64,000 bases of DNA from Pandoraea capi (GCF_902459735.1 NZ_CABPRV010000009.1:186001-250000), one strand, 5' to 3'. Shown: positions 10,741-20,657, counted from the first letter of the stretch. The notes: generated from the letters alone by a model not told the origin. Translations and numbers: made by a program.

Positions 10741-11132
10741 GAGTTACACCGTCTCTTGGCGAGGCCGCCGCGCGCATGCTCGTCGCGGTCGACCGGGTTA
10801 AGTGGGGTTGGCCGGGCAGGCCAGCGCTGCGGATTCGCGTGCGTCGAAGGTCGTTCTCGTGCGTCGCCACAGGGGGCCGACTCAGCGCGCACGGTTTTCC
10901 GCATCGCACCAATCGGCCGAAGTTGGAATATACGCCATGAAATTCACAATGACAAAAGAATTTAAAGGGGTCAGATTCCAATTAAAAACCGCACCAAAAG
11001 CAGGCTTGTTTTTATTGGGGTCGGATTAAATTCGTGCGCAAGCGGATCGATAGAAAAATCCGTGATTTCAAATGCTTGGCGACGAGAGGAAGGGGAAGCG
11101 GCAGGCCGGAACCGACCTGCCGAAAAACAACG
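10741..11132. other. Gap between gltB and the RAYT gene
   Basis: The first 200 bases are the gltB upstream region. From about 10930 the base composition becomes AT-rich, and a GGGGTC repeat pair follows at 10967-11030. No coding frame seems real. Confidence 0.45.
10967..11030. repeat. GGGGTCRGATT direct repeat pair near RAYT transposase
   Basis: GGGGTCAGATTCC at 10967-10979 and GGGGTCGGATTAA at 11017-11029 lie in the same orientation 50 bp apart in an AT-rich island, just beyond the 3' end of the RAYT gene. I have seen similar GGGGTCAGATT strings beside Y1 transposases, so they may be its target or relic sequence. Confidence 0.45.
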
Positions 11133-11834
11133 TCAGAGGGCTGAAGGCGTCGATTTGCGGGGGCGACCACGCGTCAGCGGACTCACCCGGCGATTGGCGG
11201 CCAGCGACATCCGGGCCTGATACTCGGGTCCGCCGAGGAGCCACCCCTTTTGCGTTGCTGTACGCAATGCGTCCACCTCGTGCGCCGGCAGTGGAATCGA
11301 GAACCCCTCCGCGTAAGCCCGTTGACGCTCGAACGGCGTATTGCCCAGCGCCCAGTAAAGCGCGTGATCGGTCACCAGACTGTCGACGGTTAGGCCGACG
11401 TGATGGTTGTAACTCGACCACAGGTAGTTACCCGGAGCATCGACCAGCCCCGCGCGCACCGGATTGAGTTCGACGTAACGGCTGGCGAGCAGCAAATAGT
11501 GCTCCGCCTCGATCACCGTGGCGCGATACCGGCCCTCCCATAGGGTGCCGGTGCGCTGATGACGCCGGTTGAAATAGAGCACGTAATAGCGGCCGACCGC
11601 CTGCAATGTCGCCGGCAAGCTGCGCTCGTCATTGGGTGTCGCGACCAGGTGCAGGTGGTTCGGCATCATGCACCAGGCATGAATCGCCAGACCATTGGCG
11701 CGCGCGGCGTCGCGCAGACGCTCGTGAAAAACGCGCCGATCCTCGTCGTCGACGAAGATGGCCTGCCGGTTATTGCCACGCAGAATCACATGCTGCGGCT
11801 GGCGCGGAATAAAGAGTCTCGGTAATCGGGCCAT
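11133..11834 (-). CDS. REP-associated tyrosine transposase (RAYT, Y1 family)
   Basis: 233 residues with the IS200-like Y1 fold. The HUH metal pair is His60 and His62 in MPNHLHLV, and the single catalytic tyrosine is Tyr120 in RYVELNPVRAGLV. The core also has NRRHQRTGTLWEGRY, typical of RAYTs. A short basic C-terminal tail includes GRPRK. RAYTs are single-copy domesticated relatives of IS200/IS605 linked to REP repeats. The frame is intact, with start ATG at 11834. It is flanked by AT-richer sequence unlike its neighbours, which suggests insertion between gltB and the porins. Confidence 0.88.
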   Translation of the reverse strand: MARLPRLFIPRQPQHVILRGNNRQAIFVDDEDRRVFHERLRDAARANGLAIHAWCMMPNHLHLVATPNDERSLPATLQAVGRYYVLYFNRRHQRTGTLWEGRYRATVIEAEHYLLLASRYVELNPVRAGLVDAPGNYLWSSYNHHVGLTVDSLVTDHALYWALGNTPFERQRAYAEGFSIPLPAHEVDALRTATQKGWLLGGPEYQARMSLAANRRVSPLTRGRPRKSTPSAL

Positions 11835-11881
11835 GCTGATTCAAATGTAATGCTTTAAAGCTCGACATCACGATTCACGAG

Positions 11882-11905
11882 AGAGATTTACCATGAAAAA
11901 TCTCT
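11882..11905. repeat. Short inverted repeat upstream of the RAYT gene
   Basis: AGAGATTT at 11882-11889 and AAATCTCT at 11898-11905 form an 8-bp stem with an 8-base loop in the AT-rich gap between the RAYT and the first OmpW gene. It could be an operator or an element end. Confidence 0.35.
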
Positions 11906-12032
11906 TTAAATACTGATATCTAGCCAAACCCCGTCGATTCGTACAAAAGTTCTAGATCCGACGATTGCGCCCTGAAATCCCAAGCGCATAATGCATCGAA
12001 AAATAAATAAATAATCTTGGGAGGAAAGACAA

Positions 12033-12881
12033 ATGACAACTCGGACCTATCGGTCCGCGGCGTGCCTTTGCGCGCTCGGACTCGGCATTTCCCTGGCGTC
12101 CACCAGCGCCAGTGCACAACAGGCCGGCGACAACGTCGTCAACCTCGGCTGGTTCCACATTGCCCCGCAGGACTCCAGCAAACCCATGACCACCAGCGTC
12201 ACGCAGGAAGGGCTTACGCCCACCCTCGTGCCTTCGAACTTTACTTCACCTGGCAGCGGCGCGAAGGTCAGCAACGCCGATACCCTCGGCCTGGTCGTCA
12301 CGCACTTCTTCACCGACAACATCGCGCTGCAAACGGTGGCGGGTGTTCCCGCCAAGTTCAAGCTGACCGGTCAGGGCGTGATTGCGCCCCCAGGACTGGC
12401 CGGCGCGCTCACGAGTATCGACCTCGGCGCGGCACAAAACAACCCGATCGTGCAAAGCGTGCGCCAATGGAGCCCGGCGCTCGTGCTTCAGTATTACTTC
12501 GGACAAGCCAATTCGACGTGGCGCCCTTTTCTGGGAGTCGGCGTGAGTTACACGTTCTTTACGAACGTGAATCTCAATCCGAGTTTTGAATCGGCGCTGA
12601 ATCAGAATTTCGGCAGTGTGCTCGCTTTTACTTCCGGTCATAACGGTCCTACGACCGTCGAAGCCAAATCGTCGGCCTCATGGCAACCGGTATTCAATGC
12701 CGGCGTTTCTTATGCATTCGACAAGCACTGGGTGGCGAGCGCATCGGTCTCCTACTTGCCACTCAAAACCACTGCGAACATCAAGATCAAGGCGCAGGAC
12801 GGAACAGTACTCTCGTCCTCGGACGCCGAAATCAAGCTCAATCCGATTGTGACGTTCGTATCGCTCGGCTACAAGTTCTAA
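12033..12881 (+). CDS. OmpW family outer membrane protein (copy 1)
   Basis: 282 residues. A signal peptide with a hydrophobic core and an AxA cleavage site (TSASAQQAG) is followed by an eight-strand beta-barrel of the OmpW family ending in the terminal Phe needed for BAM recognition (VSLGYKF). OmpW proteins form narrow hydrophobic channels in the outer membrane. Family marks are AGDNVVNLGWFHIAPQ, TLGLVVTHFFTDNIALQTV, WSPALVLQYYFGQ and WRPFLGVGVSYTFF. The start has a strong GGGAGGA Shine-Dalgarno. The second copy downstream is clearly homologous, with a separate terminator between them. Confidence 0.92.
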   Translation: MTTRTYRSAACLCALGLGISLASTSASAQQAGDNVVNLGWFHIAPQDSSKPMTTSVTQEGLTPTLVPSNFTSPGSGAKVSNADTLGLVVTHFFTDNIALQTVAGVPAKFKLTGQGVIAPPGLAGALTSIDLGAAQNNPIVQSVRQWSPALVLQYYFGQANSTWRPFLGVGVSYTFFTNVNLNPSFESALNQNFGSVLAFTSGHNGPTTVEAKSSASWQPVFNAGVSYAFDKHWVASASVSYLPLKTTANIKIKAQDGTVLSSSDAEIKLNPIVTFVSLGYKF

Positions 12882-12953
12882 ACCCAGCAGGCGGGACGCT
12901 AATTGCGTTCCGCTAGCTGCGGCCAGAATATCGGACTCCGCAGTGAATTCCTA

Positions 12954-12985
12954 AAGCGTGCCTGACATATAAAGGCGCGCTTTTC
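12954..12985 (+). terminator. Terminator after the first ompW gene
   Basis: AAGCGTGCC (12954-12962) pairs with GGCGCGCTT (12974-12982), allowing one G-T pair, and a TTCTTT run follows. Confidence 0.6.
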
Positions 12986-13161
12986 TTTCGTCCAGCGCTT
13001 TTTTCTAAGGGCATTCCATAGGTCGATGCGCGGATACAACACCATTAGAGCGTGACCTCCAGACTCTTGCTATCCGCCACTTTGCACGGTCGGCATAATG
13101 GCCCTGAATTTCATTTAACGAAATTCTCGACAATAAAGAATCTTGAGCAGGAGACGAATCG

Positions 13162-13911
13162 ATGAAGTTGAAGCATTTGACGATTGCTGCCGCGGCTATG
13201 CTGACGGCATCGGGGGCCGCCTTCGCACAGCAAGCCGGGGATAACGTTATCAACCTGGGTTGGTTCCATCTCTCGCCCCAGGTTTCGAGTGATCCGCTGC
13301 ACGTGACCGGTTCGAATGTTCCGGGTCTGGCGGGGCTCGTGAACAGCCGTCTGGGTAATACGGGGGCTCAGGTCGACGACGCAGATACGCTCGGCCTCAC
13401 GCTGACGCACTTCTTCACCGACAACATCGCAGTGGAAGGTGTTTTCGGGATTCCGCCGAAGTTCCGCCTGTACGGTCAGGGCAATCTGGCGCTTCCGGGC
13501 GGCGGATCACTGGCGTCGGCCAAGCAGTGGAGCCCCGCCCTGTTGCTGAAGTATTACTTCGGTCAGGCTAACGACACGTGGCGTCCGTTCGTCGGTATCG
13601 GTGCGAGCTACTTCTTCTACTCGAACATCGAACTGACGCCGGGCTTCCAGTCGCTGGCCAGCAACGCACTGACCGGTGGCCCGGGCGGAAACACGACGGC
13701 CTCGCTGACGAACTCCTGGGCACCGGTGTTCAACGCGGGTCTGAACTGGAACGTCGACAAGCACTGGACGCTGGCATTCTCGGTGTCGTACATCCCAGTG
13801 AGCACCACGGCCAAGCTGACGACGACCCGTGGCCCGATCACGACGACGAGCGAAGCCAAGGTCAAGCTGAACCCGGTGGTGACGTTCCTGTCGCTGGGTT
13901 ATCGCTTCTAA
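13162..13911 (+). CDS. OmpW family outer membrane protein (copy 2)
   Basis: 249 residues, with a signal peptide ending ASGAAFAQQAG and an eight-strand OmpW barrel ending in Phe (LSLGYRF). It shares with copy 1 the segments AGDNVINLGWFHLSPQ, HFFTDNIAVEGVFGIPPKF and KYYFGQANDTWRPFVGIG. It lacks the insertions of copy 1 in two loops (the ALTSIDLGAAQN stretch and part of the third loop), which would change the channel mouth. The start ATG follows CAGGAGACG. It has its own upstream gap of 280 bases and its own terminator, so the pair are regulated separately. Confidence 0.93.
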   Translation: MKLKHLTIAAAAMLTASGAAFAQQAGDNVINLGWFHLSPQVSSDPLHVTGSNVPGLAGLVNSRLGNTGAQVDDADTLGLTLTHFFTDNIAVEGVFGIPPKFRLYGQGNLALPGGGSLASAKQWSPALLLKYYFGQANDTWRPFVGIGASYFFYSNIELTPGFQSLASNALTGGPGGNTTASLTNSWAPVFNAGLNWNVDKHWTLAFSVSYIPVSTTAKLTTTRGPITTTSEAKVKLNPVVTFLSLGYRF

Positions 13912-13949
13912 GCTGCTGCAGTACAACGGAAGACGCGTCAAGTTGTACC

Positions 13950-13976
13950 AAAAACGCCGCCTCGTGCGGCGTTTTT
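13950..13976 (+). terminator. Terminator after the second ompW gene
   Basis: AAAAACGCCGC and GCGGCGTTTTT form an 11-bp perfect stem around the loop CTCGT. The A and T runs on both sides make it able to work in both directions. Confidence 0.85.
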
Positions 13977-14203
13977 GCATTTCTGACACTCCCCGTCATC
14001 GATCGCCCCCCAAGTCAGCGCATTCCGACACCATCTTCAGCCAAACGGCTGCAACTTTCTTTTTTGGCTGGCTGTCTTTCCAAGGTGTACGCACGCAAGC
14101 GGGCCGCGCCATAATGGCCGCTCGCCTCAGGGTTCCACCGGCGTCGGTCTCCCCCAGGTCTACCGGACGCCGCATTTCAATACCACCTCTTGGGAGTCTG
14201 AAA

Positions 14204-14581
14204 ATGGGAATTGCCTCGAAAGCGGAAACGGCCCTCAACAGCGGCCTGGAAGATGCACGCTTCGCCGGACGACGCACGGCACGCGCAGCGCGCCTCGCGA
14301 GCAGCGATGTGTCCTCCCGCGTAAAGGATCTGCTCGACGATCTGGATCACGCATTGTCCAACGCCAAATCGGCGTCTGACGTCGAAGCACTGCGAGCTGA
14401 AATCGGCGACAAGTTGCGTCAGGCGCGCAGCGATTTTGGCGATGCACGTGCCAACTTGCGCCACCGCGCCAACGAAGTCTGGGAAGAAGCCGATGGGTAC
14501 GTGCATGAACGTCCGTGGCAAACGGTCGGAACGGTAGCGGCGGTCGCGTTGGTCCTCGGCTTTATCGCCGGGCGCAGCTAA
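14204..14581 (+). CDS. DUF883 (ElaB/YqjD-type) membrane-anchored protein
   Basis: 125 residues. A long amphipathic, charged helical region (about residues 25-100, rich in Ala, Arg, Asp and Glu) is followed by a conserved RPWQTVGTVAAVALVLGFI segment, a single C-terminal membrane helix ending GRS. This is the DUF883/ElaB/YqjD design; E. coli members tether ribosomes to the inner membrane in stationary phase. I took the ATG at 14204, with GGGAG 8 bases ahead, instead of the longer upstream frame, whose extra residues have no family similarity. Confidence 0.87.
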   Translation: MGIASKAETALNSGLEDARFAGRRTARAARLASSDVSSRVKDLLDDLDHALSNAKSASDVEALRAEIGDKLRQARSDFGDARANLRHRANEVWEEADGYVHERPWQTVGTVAAVALVLGFIAGRS

Positions 14582-14647
14582 TCCGTCGTTGCGGGATTCG
14601 CGACGACGCGAAGCCACCCATCGCTTCGTTGTCGCGGTAGTAATGCA

Positions 14648-14683
14648 AACAGCCGGCCATTGTTTATTGCCGGCTGTTTTTTA
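14648..14683 (+). terminator. Terminator after the DUF883 gene
   Basis: AACAGCCGGC (14648-14657) and GCCGGCTGTT (14669-14678) form a perfect 10-bp stem with an 11-nt loop, followed by a T-run. It converges on the minus-strand dgt gene. Confidence 0.85.
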
Positions 14684-14743
14684 TCGTGGGCTTGGTCGTC
14701 ATCGCGCCCACGCCGTTAGGATCTCAATCGGGATCTCAGTCGC

Positions 14744-15880
14744 TCAGAGCGTCGGCTCGACGGCAAAGAGTCTTCGGTATTCCTTGATCGCGTAACGATC
14801 CGTCATCCCTGCGACGTAGTGGGCGATCCAGCGAGGCTGATCTGCCGGATTCTCTGGACGGTAGTTCGGCGGCAGCAACCTCGGGTCCGAGAGGAACGCG
14901 TCGAACAATTCCTGCACGATGCGCTGTGCCTTCGCGGCCATGCGCATCACGAGATAGTGCCGGTACAGGTTATCGAACAGAAACCGTTTGAGGCTGCCCG
15001 CCTGCTCCCGCATTTCGGGGCTGAACGCCACCAGCGGGCCTGAAGCGCGCACGTCATCCATGGAGAATGGCGACGCGTCTGCCACGCGCTGACGCGTCGT
15101 CGCAATCAGGTCGACGATCAGCGCGTTGATGATACGGCGGGTGGTTTCATGCACCAGACGACGCCCCGAGATGTCCGGCCACTCGCGCCTTGCCTCGGCG
15201 CAATAGCGATTCCACAGCGGCACTTCGTCGAGCTGTTCCAGCGCCAGCAAACCCGAGCGCACACCGTCGTCGATATCGTGATTGTTGTAGGCAATCTCGT
15301 CCGCCAGATTGGCGATCTGCGCTTCGATGCCGGGCTGGCGCCCCTTGAGAAAGCGCTCGCCCAGTTCACCGAGTCCCCGCGCATTCGCGCGTGAACAATG
15401 CTTGAGAATGCCCTCTCGCGTCTCGAAGCAAAGATTCAGGCCGTTGAAACCACCGTAGTGCTCTTCGAGTTCATCGACCACGATGAGGCTCTGAAGGTTG
15501 TGCTCGAACCCGCCGTATTCCTGCATGCACGCGTTCAGCGCGTCTTGTCCGGCGTGACCGAAAGGTGTGTGCCCGAGGTCATGCGCCAGCGCCACCGCTT
15601 CGACGAGGTCCTCATTCACCCGCAAATTCCGCGCAATCGAACGGCCGATCTGCGCGACTTCGAGGCTGTGCGTGAGACGCGTGCGGAACAGGTCGCCTTC
15701 GTGATTGACGAAGACCTGCGTCTTGTACTCGAGGCGACGAAACGCCGTCGAGTGAATGATGCGGTCGCGGTCACGCTGGAACTCGGTCCGCGTGGAGGGG
15801 GCCGCTTCCGCGAACCGCCTTCCACGTGACGCGTTGGAGCGCGCCGCATATGGGGCAAGCGACGCTTCGTAATCGATCAT
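14744..15880 (-). CDS. dgt: dGTP triphosphohydrolase-like HD protein
   Basis: 378 residues of the deoxyguanosinetriphosphate triphosphohydrolase-like family, which cleaves dNTPs to the nucleoside and tripolyphosphate. The HD metal site is spread over [31 protein letters not shown] and [16 protein letters not shown]. The N-terminal [21 protein letters not shown] is characteristic. I chose the ATG at 15880, which has a GGAGGG Shine-Dalgarno; the frame runs 18 codons further into aroB but lacks a good start there. It is the last gene of the pil-aro cluster, 16 bases after aroB. Confidence 0.93.
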   Translation of the reverse strand: MIDYEASLAPYAARSNASRGRRFAEAAPSTRTEFQRDRDRIIHSTAFRRLEYKTQVFVNHEGDLFRTRLTHSLEVAQIGRSIARNLRVNEDLVEAVALAHDLGHTPFGHAGQDALNACMQEYGGFEHNLQSLIVVDELEEHYGGFNGLNLCFETREGILKHCSRANARGLGELGERFLKGRQPGIEAQIANLADEIAYNNHDIDDGVRSGLLALEQLDEVPLWNRYCAEARREWPDISGRRLVHETTRRIINALIVDLIATTRQRVADASPFSMDDVRASGPLVAFSPEMREQAGSLKRFLFDNLYRHYLVMRMAAKAQRIVQELFDAFLSDPRLLPPNYRPENPADQPRWIAHYVAGMTDRYAIKEYRRLFAVEPTL

Positions 15881-15896
15881 CGCCAGCCCTCCATGC

Positions 15897-16973
15897 TCAG
15901 ACGTTGGCGCGCAGCGTAGCGCGGAGTTCGGCATCGGGCACGCTCGTCATGAACGCCTGCCCCAACCGGTTGAGCAGCACGAAGCGGATATCGCCGCCTT
16001 CGGCCTTCTTGTCGACACGCATGAGATCGATGTAACGGTCTTCGCCGAGATCCGGGCCGACGACCGGCAGTTTGGCCGCTGCGACCAGAGCCTTGATGCG
16101 GGGCACCATGGCGTCGTCGATGAATCCCAGGCGGGCCGACAGATCGGCGGCCATCACCATACCGCAGCCCACGGCCTCACCATGCAGCCACTCGCCATAG
16201 CCGAGCCCGGCTTCGATGGCATGGCCGAACGTGTGCCCGAAGTTCAATGTCGCGCGCAGTCCCTGCTCGCGCTCGTCGCTGGCCACAACGGCGGCCTTGA
16301 TCTCGCACGAGCGCTGCACGGCATACGTGAGCGCCGCCGTGTCACGACCGTTCAGCAGGTCGATATTGGCCTCGATCCAGTCGAAATACTTCTCGTCGGC
16401 AATCACGCCGTGTTTGATGACTTCCGCCATCCCCGCGGCCAGTTCGCGATCGGGCAAGGTGGACAGCGTACCGATATCGGCCAGCACAGCGCTCGGCTGC
16501 CAGAACGCACCGATCATGTTCTTGCCCAGCGGATGATTGATCCCCGTCTTGCCGCCCACCGAAGAATCGACCTGCGAGAGCAGCGTCGTCGGTACCTGCA
16601 CGAAGGGCACGCCGCGCATGTAGCAAGCGGCCGCGAATCCGGTCATATCGCCCACCACGCCGCCGCCCAGTGCGATCAGCGTGGCCTTGCGGTCAGCCTG
16701 AGCGCCGAGGAGCTCGTCGAAGATCAGGTTGAGCGTCTGCCAGTTCTTGTGGGCTTCGCCATCGGGCAGCACGGCGGTCACGACACGCTTGCCCAGCCGT
16801 TGCAGCGTTTGCGCAACCTGCTCGGCATACAGCGGCGCGACGGTCGTGTTCGTGACGATCACGGCATGCGTGCCGCGAATGTGCGGCGCAAACAACGCGT
16901 CCTGCTTCAGCAGTTCCGTGCCGATGTGGATGGGGTAGGCGCGCTCGCCAAGCTCGAGTTTCAGGGTAATCAT
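15897..16973 (-). CDS. aroB: 3-dehydroquinate synthase
   Basis: 358 residues, normal length. It converts DAHP to 3-dehydroquinate, step 2 of the shikimate pathway, using NAD and a divalent metal. Clear motifs are [34 protein letters not shown], the [19 protein letters not shown] block and the metal-binding [14 protein letters not shown] and [14 protein letters not shown]. It lies between aroK (65 bases upstream) and dgt, an order conserved in beta- and gammaproteobacteria. Confidence 0.97.
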   Translation of the reverse strand: MITLKLELGERAYPIHIGTELLKQDALFAPHIRGTHAVIVTNTTVAPLYAEQVAQTLQRLGKRVVTAVLPDGEAHKNWQTLNLIFDELLGAQADRKATLIALGGGVVGDMTGFAAACYMRGVPFVQVPTTLLSQVDSSVGGKTGINHPLGKNMIGAFWQPSAVLADIGTLSTLPDRELAAGMAEVIKHGVIADEKYFDWIEANIDLLNGRDTAALTYAVQRSCEIKAAVVASDEREQGLRATLNFGHTFGHAIEAGLGYGEWLHGEAVGCGMVMAADLSARLGFIDDAMVPRIKALVAAAKLPVVGPDLGEDRYIDLMRVDKKAEGGDIRFVLLNRLGQAFMTSVPDAELRATLRANV

Positions 16974-17038
16974 GCCGCTTTCATGCCACTTGTTGGCTTG
17001 TTGTCATGTTCAGCGATAACGGTCGATGTCGGCCGATA

Positions 17039-17884
17039 TCAGCGAGGAAAGGTATCACGCCCGGATGCCAGCGGCTCGGAAGGCACCGCACCGCCAGCGC
17101 TCGTCTGAGGCAAACCGATGTCACCTACGCTCTGCTGTCCCGCGTGCGCTGCGCTCGATATTGCACCGGAAGCACCGGGGGTATCGGTAGTACCAGAGGC
17201 ATCAGGCATATCGTCACCGGCGCGGTTGGCGTCGTTGACATCCACTTCGCCAACGGCGTCACTGGAGCCGACAGCGGGATGCAGCGACGTCGTATCGCCT
17301 TGCGCCCCTTCCGGCATCTCCGAGGCGTCCGACGCCTCAGAAACCGCGAGATCCGCAGCGCTCGGAACGATGCCCGCGACTTCCAATTGCATCAGCACCA
17401 TGTTGACCAGGGCGTTGACGCTCGGTCGTCCTGTTTCGATGATGAACGTCGCGCATTCGCGGTAAAGCGCATCGCGCTCCTGATAGAGCTGTTCGAGTCG
17501 TGCACGCGGATCGGCGGTTTGCAGCAACGGACGATTCTTGTCGCGACGTGTGCGCAACCAGAGGTCATGCGGATTGGCGCGCAGATACACCACCGTTCCG
17601 CGCGATTTGATGTACTCGCGGTTTTCCGCGCGCAGCACCGCGCCCCCGCCGGTGGCAAGGACAATTCCGCTGCGTTGAGTGAGTTCGTCGATGGTCTGGG
17701 TCTCGCGCTGACGAAAGCCTTCCTCGCCTTCGTGCTCGAAGATGACCGGAATGCGCACGCCGGTACGCGCCTCGATCTCATGGTCGGAGTCATAGAACTG
17801 CCGCCCGAGACGTCGCGCGACGGCGCGTCCAACCGTGGTCTTGCCCGCCCCCATCAGTCCGACAAGTATTACGTTTTCCAGCAT
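17039..17884 (-). CDS. aroK: Shikimate kinase with long C-terminal extension
   Basis: 281 residues against the usual 170-185. Residues 1-171 are a complete shikimate kinase: P-loop [12 protein letters not shown], the substrate-binding [27 protein letters not shown] and the lid [11 protein letters not shown]. It phosphorylates shikimate at O3. From residue 172 to the end is a low-complexity tail rich in Ala, Ser, Gly, Asp and Glu, without recognisable domain and probably disordered. The ATG at 17884 is fixed by MLENVILVG, and its first 95 bases overlap the 3' end of the pilQ frame. The tail frame stays open with no stop up to 17039; a frame error cannot be excluded from sequence alone. Confidence 0.92.
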   Translation of the reverse strand: MLENVILVGLMGAGKTTVGRAVARRLGRQFYDSDHEIEARTGVRIPVIFEHEGEEGFRQRETQTIDELTQRSGIVLATGGGAVLRAENREYIKSRGTVVYLRANPHDLWLRTRRDKNRPLLQTADPRARLEQLYQERDALYRECATFIIETGRPSVNALVNMVLMQLEVAGIVPSAADLAVSEASDASEMPEGAQGDTTSLHPAVGSSDAVGEVDVNDANRAGDDMPDASGTTDTPGASGAISSAAHAGQQSVGDIGLPQTSAGGAVPSEPLASGRDTFPR

Positions 17885-20657
17885 AAATCGCTGATATTTG
17901 GGTTCCAATCCCTGATGATACCGGTATCTGCGTCGGGCGTGCGGAACGCGTCGCCTCGGGGAACACCCCGATGAGACGGGGATGCGCGGCCGGCAGGTCA
18001 TCGAGAATGGGGCCTGGAATCGGGTCTCGCACGCTCTCCGTCACGGGCTCCGATAACCGGGAAGGCCCGACGGACGGCCTCCCCATCGGGCGAACAGCCG
18101 ACTCAAGGCCGCTCGCCTCGGCCGACGCGTCGGCCTCTCGGCTGCCCTCCGGCACCACACTCGGCGTAAGGAACACCAGCAATTCCGTCCGGCGGTCTTC
18201 ATTGGCGCGGTTACGGAAAAGCGCGCCGAGTAGCGGCACCTCGCCCAACCATGGCACGGCGGCACGACTGTCTCGGCGCACCTCCTGATAAATCCCGCCG
18301 ATGGCGACCGTCCCGCCGTTTTCGACCTGGACCTGCGTGCGAACGTGCCGGGTATCGACAGCAAACCCCTCGACCACGGCCTGCCCGACACTGTCCTTTC
18401 GTACGTCGACGTCGAGAATCACCTGACCGTCCGGTGTGATCAGGGGAGTGACCTCCAGCCGCAACGTGGCTTTGCGAAACTGGACCGAGGCCACACCGCG
18501 ACGTCCGCTACGCGTCTGATACGGCAACTCCGTACCCTGCTCGATGAGCGCTTGCACCTTGTCAGCGGTGACGACACGCGGCCGCGACACGACCCGCCCT
18601 CGGCCGCTCGTCTCCAGCGCAGAGAGTTCCAGTTGCAGAAAGCGGCTTGCGGACCGCCCGAACAGCGTGATCGCGAGGCTTGGCGGCGTCACACCTGCCA
18701 GCGCCGCCGCAGACAGCCCGACGTCCATTGCGCTACCCGGTGCGCTCGTTTCATCGCGATTCGTGCCCATCCCACCGGGCCCACCTGCCCCGCCAAATCC
18801 TCCAGCCTCCCTGTTCCCCCGACTCCCTCCGGCCGCGCCCGTCGAATCGGGTGCAAGTCGGAAATCGCCTGCACCGGTCGCAGCCGACAGCCGGCCTTCG
18901 GTACCCCCTGACCCGGCGCCCCCCTGACGCCCGGCAAGCCGCACCCCAAGCGACTCGCTGAACCGGTCATCCGCCTCGACGATGCGCGCCTCGATCAGCA
19001 CCTGGCGGACAGGAACGTCGATGCGGGCAATAAACGACGCGAGCGCGTCGAGCTTTTCAGGCAGGTCAGTCACGAACAACTGGTTCGTACGCGGATCCGC
19101 GATCAGACTGCCACGCGAGGACAACAATCGCTGCCCCTTGCTGTCCTTTTCCCCAAGAATGATGTCTCTCAGCGCCAGCGCACGCGGGTAGTTCAGCGTA
19201 AAGCGCCGCGCCGCCAACGGCAGCAGCGCTTCGCGTTTCGCCGCCGCTTCCAGTTGCGTCTGCTCGTCGGCCAGCAAATCAGTGCGAGGCGCAATCCAGT
19301 CCACGCCATTGAGCGATTGCACACCGAGTCCCGCACTTCGGATCATGACGTCGAACGCCGTTGCGGCAGACACCCCCTGCACCTCCATGTCGAGACGCCC
19401 GGTCACGCGCTCGCCGATGACGACACTGCGCCCGGTCAGACGTGCGAACGCCCTCAACGCCTCGCCGGTCTCCACGCCACGGAGTGTCACGTCGACAGAG
19501 GCCGTGTCATGTTCAGGAGATGCGCCATCGCGCGTCAGCGCCTGATCGCGCCACGTCGCCGTGAGTCCGGTCGGGCCGGCACGCTGGAGGACGAGCTGCC
19601 GGGAGCCCAGACGCATCGAACCGACAGGCCCCGCCTCGTCGACCGACGCCGCCGCTGTTGACGCGACCATCGTGACCGCGTCCTGCGCCGCGCGGCGGGT
19701 TAGCGGCGTGCGAAAGACATCGATCGTATCCGAGGGCATTTGCCACTGCCGAGGCGGCTCAGGCAACGCGGGCCACGTCAGATTCGCCTGCACGTTGACC
19801 CGCCCCAGCTCGTCGGGACGCTGCCAAAGATAGGCGGACACCATGACGGTCAACGTCGCTTCCGTGTCTTCGGAATGGGCGGTGCCGCCCACCGGACCGG
19901 TGGGCATTCGAGGCCCTTGAATGGCAAACTGTCCGACCGCAAGGTGGCGCGGCACGGTGTCGATCTCGCCAAGCCAGCCAAGCAAGTTGGCGACAGTCCC
20001 CCGAACGCGCATCTCTGCCCGCTCGACCATAAGATCACCGGACGTTTCAGAGGGCCCCGGCCGGGCGAATTCCAGCACCAGCCCTGAACCTGCAACAAGC
20101 CGCTCAAGATCGGTACGCCAGGCGGCGACAGCCTCATCTGTGTCGTCGATTTCGTCGTTCGAGTCACTAGCGTCGCTCCGCCCGATCGCGCCCGCATCAT
20201 TGCGCGTCTCACCACCCGTCGCCCACACCAGCGCGGACGGATCGTGCGATGCATGCTTAGACATTTCGGTTTTTCCCTTCGTTGTGCCTCCCTCCGCCAT
20301 CGGTCTGGCGATCGGTAACAACCGTCGCCAGGCAATCGTCTCCGCCTCTGCATTTCGCAGCCGCGCGGCAATATCCGGCAGCCGACGTGCCGCGTCGTTG
20401 GCTCGTTCCAATGTTTGCCGCTCGACATCCAGATCGTTCCTCAAGGTCGCCCACGTCGGCAGTCCCACCAGCCACCATATCGACCAAGCCAGCGCGAGCC
20501 CGGCCATCCCGGCCAGCACCGCCAGCGCCCACTGCACAGACAATGCCCACTCTGCCGGCGAGATAGCCGTCCATCGACGCCATAGCGTGCCCCATCGCTC
20601 GCTCATGTCATGAAACGTGTCGCGAACGTCGTCCGGCGCGTGTTTGTCACCGTACAT
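17790..20657 (-). CDS. Fused PilO/PilP/PilQ-like pilus protein (secretin with inner-membrane N-terminus)
   Basis: One uninterrupted 955-codon frame where relatives have three genes. Residues 42-66 are a membrane helix, 70-115 are helical/coiled and 175-285 resemble the PilO periplasmic domain. About 290-375 carries DVFRTPL and [14 protein letters not shown], resembling a degenerate PilP core without a lipobox. 388-460 is the secretin STN domain, 486-552 an N-domain, and 690-832 the secretin barrel with [16 protein letters not shown] glycine-rich insert lies at 575-645, and the tail from 833 has no family match. No signal peptide precedes the secretin part. The ATG has a GGAGG site and overlaps pilN by 11 bases; the end overlaps aroK by 95. 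PilO and PilQ identities are good; PilP is inference. Confidence 0.82.
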   Translation of the reverse strand: MYGDKHAPDDVRDTFHDMSERWGTLWRRWTAISPAEWALSVQWALAVLAGMAGLALAWSIWWLVGLPTWATLRNDLDVERQTLERANDAARRLPDIAARLRNAEAETIAWRRLLPIARPMAEGGTTKGKTEMSKHASHDPSALVWATGGETRNDAGAIGRSDASDSNDEIDDTDEAVAAWRTDLERLVAGSGLVLEFARPGPSETSGDLMVERAEMRVRGTVANLLGWLGEIDTVPRHLAVGQFAIQGPRMPTGPVGGTAHSEDTEATLTVMVSAYLWQRPDELGRVNVQANLTWPALPEPPRQWQMPSDTIDVFRTPLTRRAAQDAVTMVASTAAASVDEAGPVGSMRLGSRQLVLQRAGPTGLTATWRDQALTRDGASPEHDTASVDVTLRGVETGEALRAFARLTGRSVVIGERVTGRLDMEVQGVSAATAFDVMIRSAGLGVQSLNGVDWIAPRTDLLADEQTQLEAAAKREALLPLAARRFTLNYPRALALRDIILGEKDSKGQRLLSSRGSLIADPRTNQLFVTDLPEKLDALASFIARIDVPVRQVLIEARIVEADDRFSESLGVRLAGRQGGAGSGGTEGRLSAATGAGDFRLAPDSTGAAGGSRGNREAGGFGGAGGPGGMGTNRDETSAPGSAMDVGLSAAALAGVTPPSLAITLFGRSASRFLQLELSALETSGRGRVVSRPRVVTADKVQALIEQGTELPYQTRSGRRGVASVQFRKATLRLEVTPLITPDGQVILDVDVRKDSVGQAVVEGFAVDTRHVRTQVQVENGGTVAIGGIYQEVRRDSRAAVPWLGEVPLLGALFRNRANEDRRTELLVFLTPSVVPEGSREADASAEASGLESAVRPMGRPSVGPSRLSEPVTESVRDPIPGPILDDLPAAHPRLIGVFPEATRSARPTQIPVSSGIGTQISAIYAGKRNTCRTDGGGQDHGWTRRRATSRAAVL

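Noticed and set aside
10741-10960. Possible glutamine or amino-acid riboswitch ahead of gltB
   Set aside because: No recognisable aptamer fold or terminator/antiterminator pair was seen.
5929-10965. A 1678-codon open frame on the plus strand opposite gltB
   Set aside because: It is the exact antisense of a universally recognisable gltB, with His/Arg/Val-rich composition typical of codon-bias shadows in GC-rich DNA.
13943-14203. N-terminal extension of the DUF883 frame
   Set aside because: It reads through the ompW terminator hairpin and has no family similarity; the ATG at 14204 has a good ribosome site.
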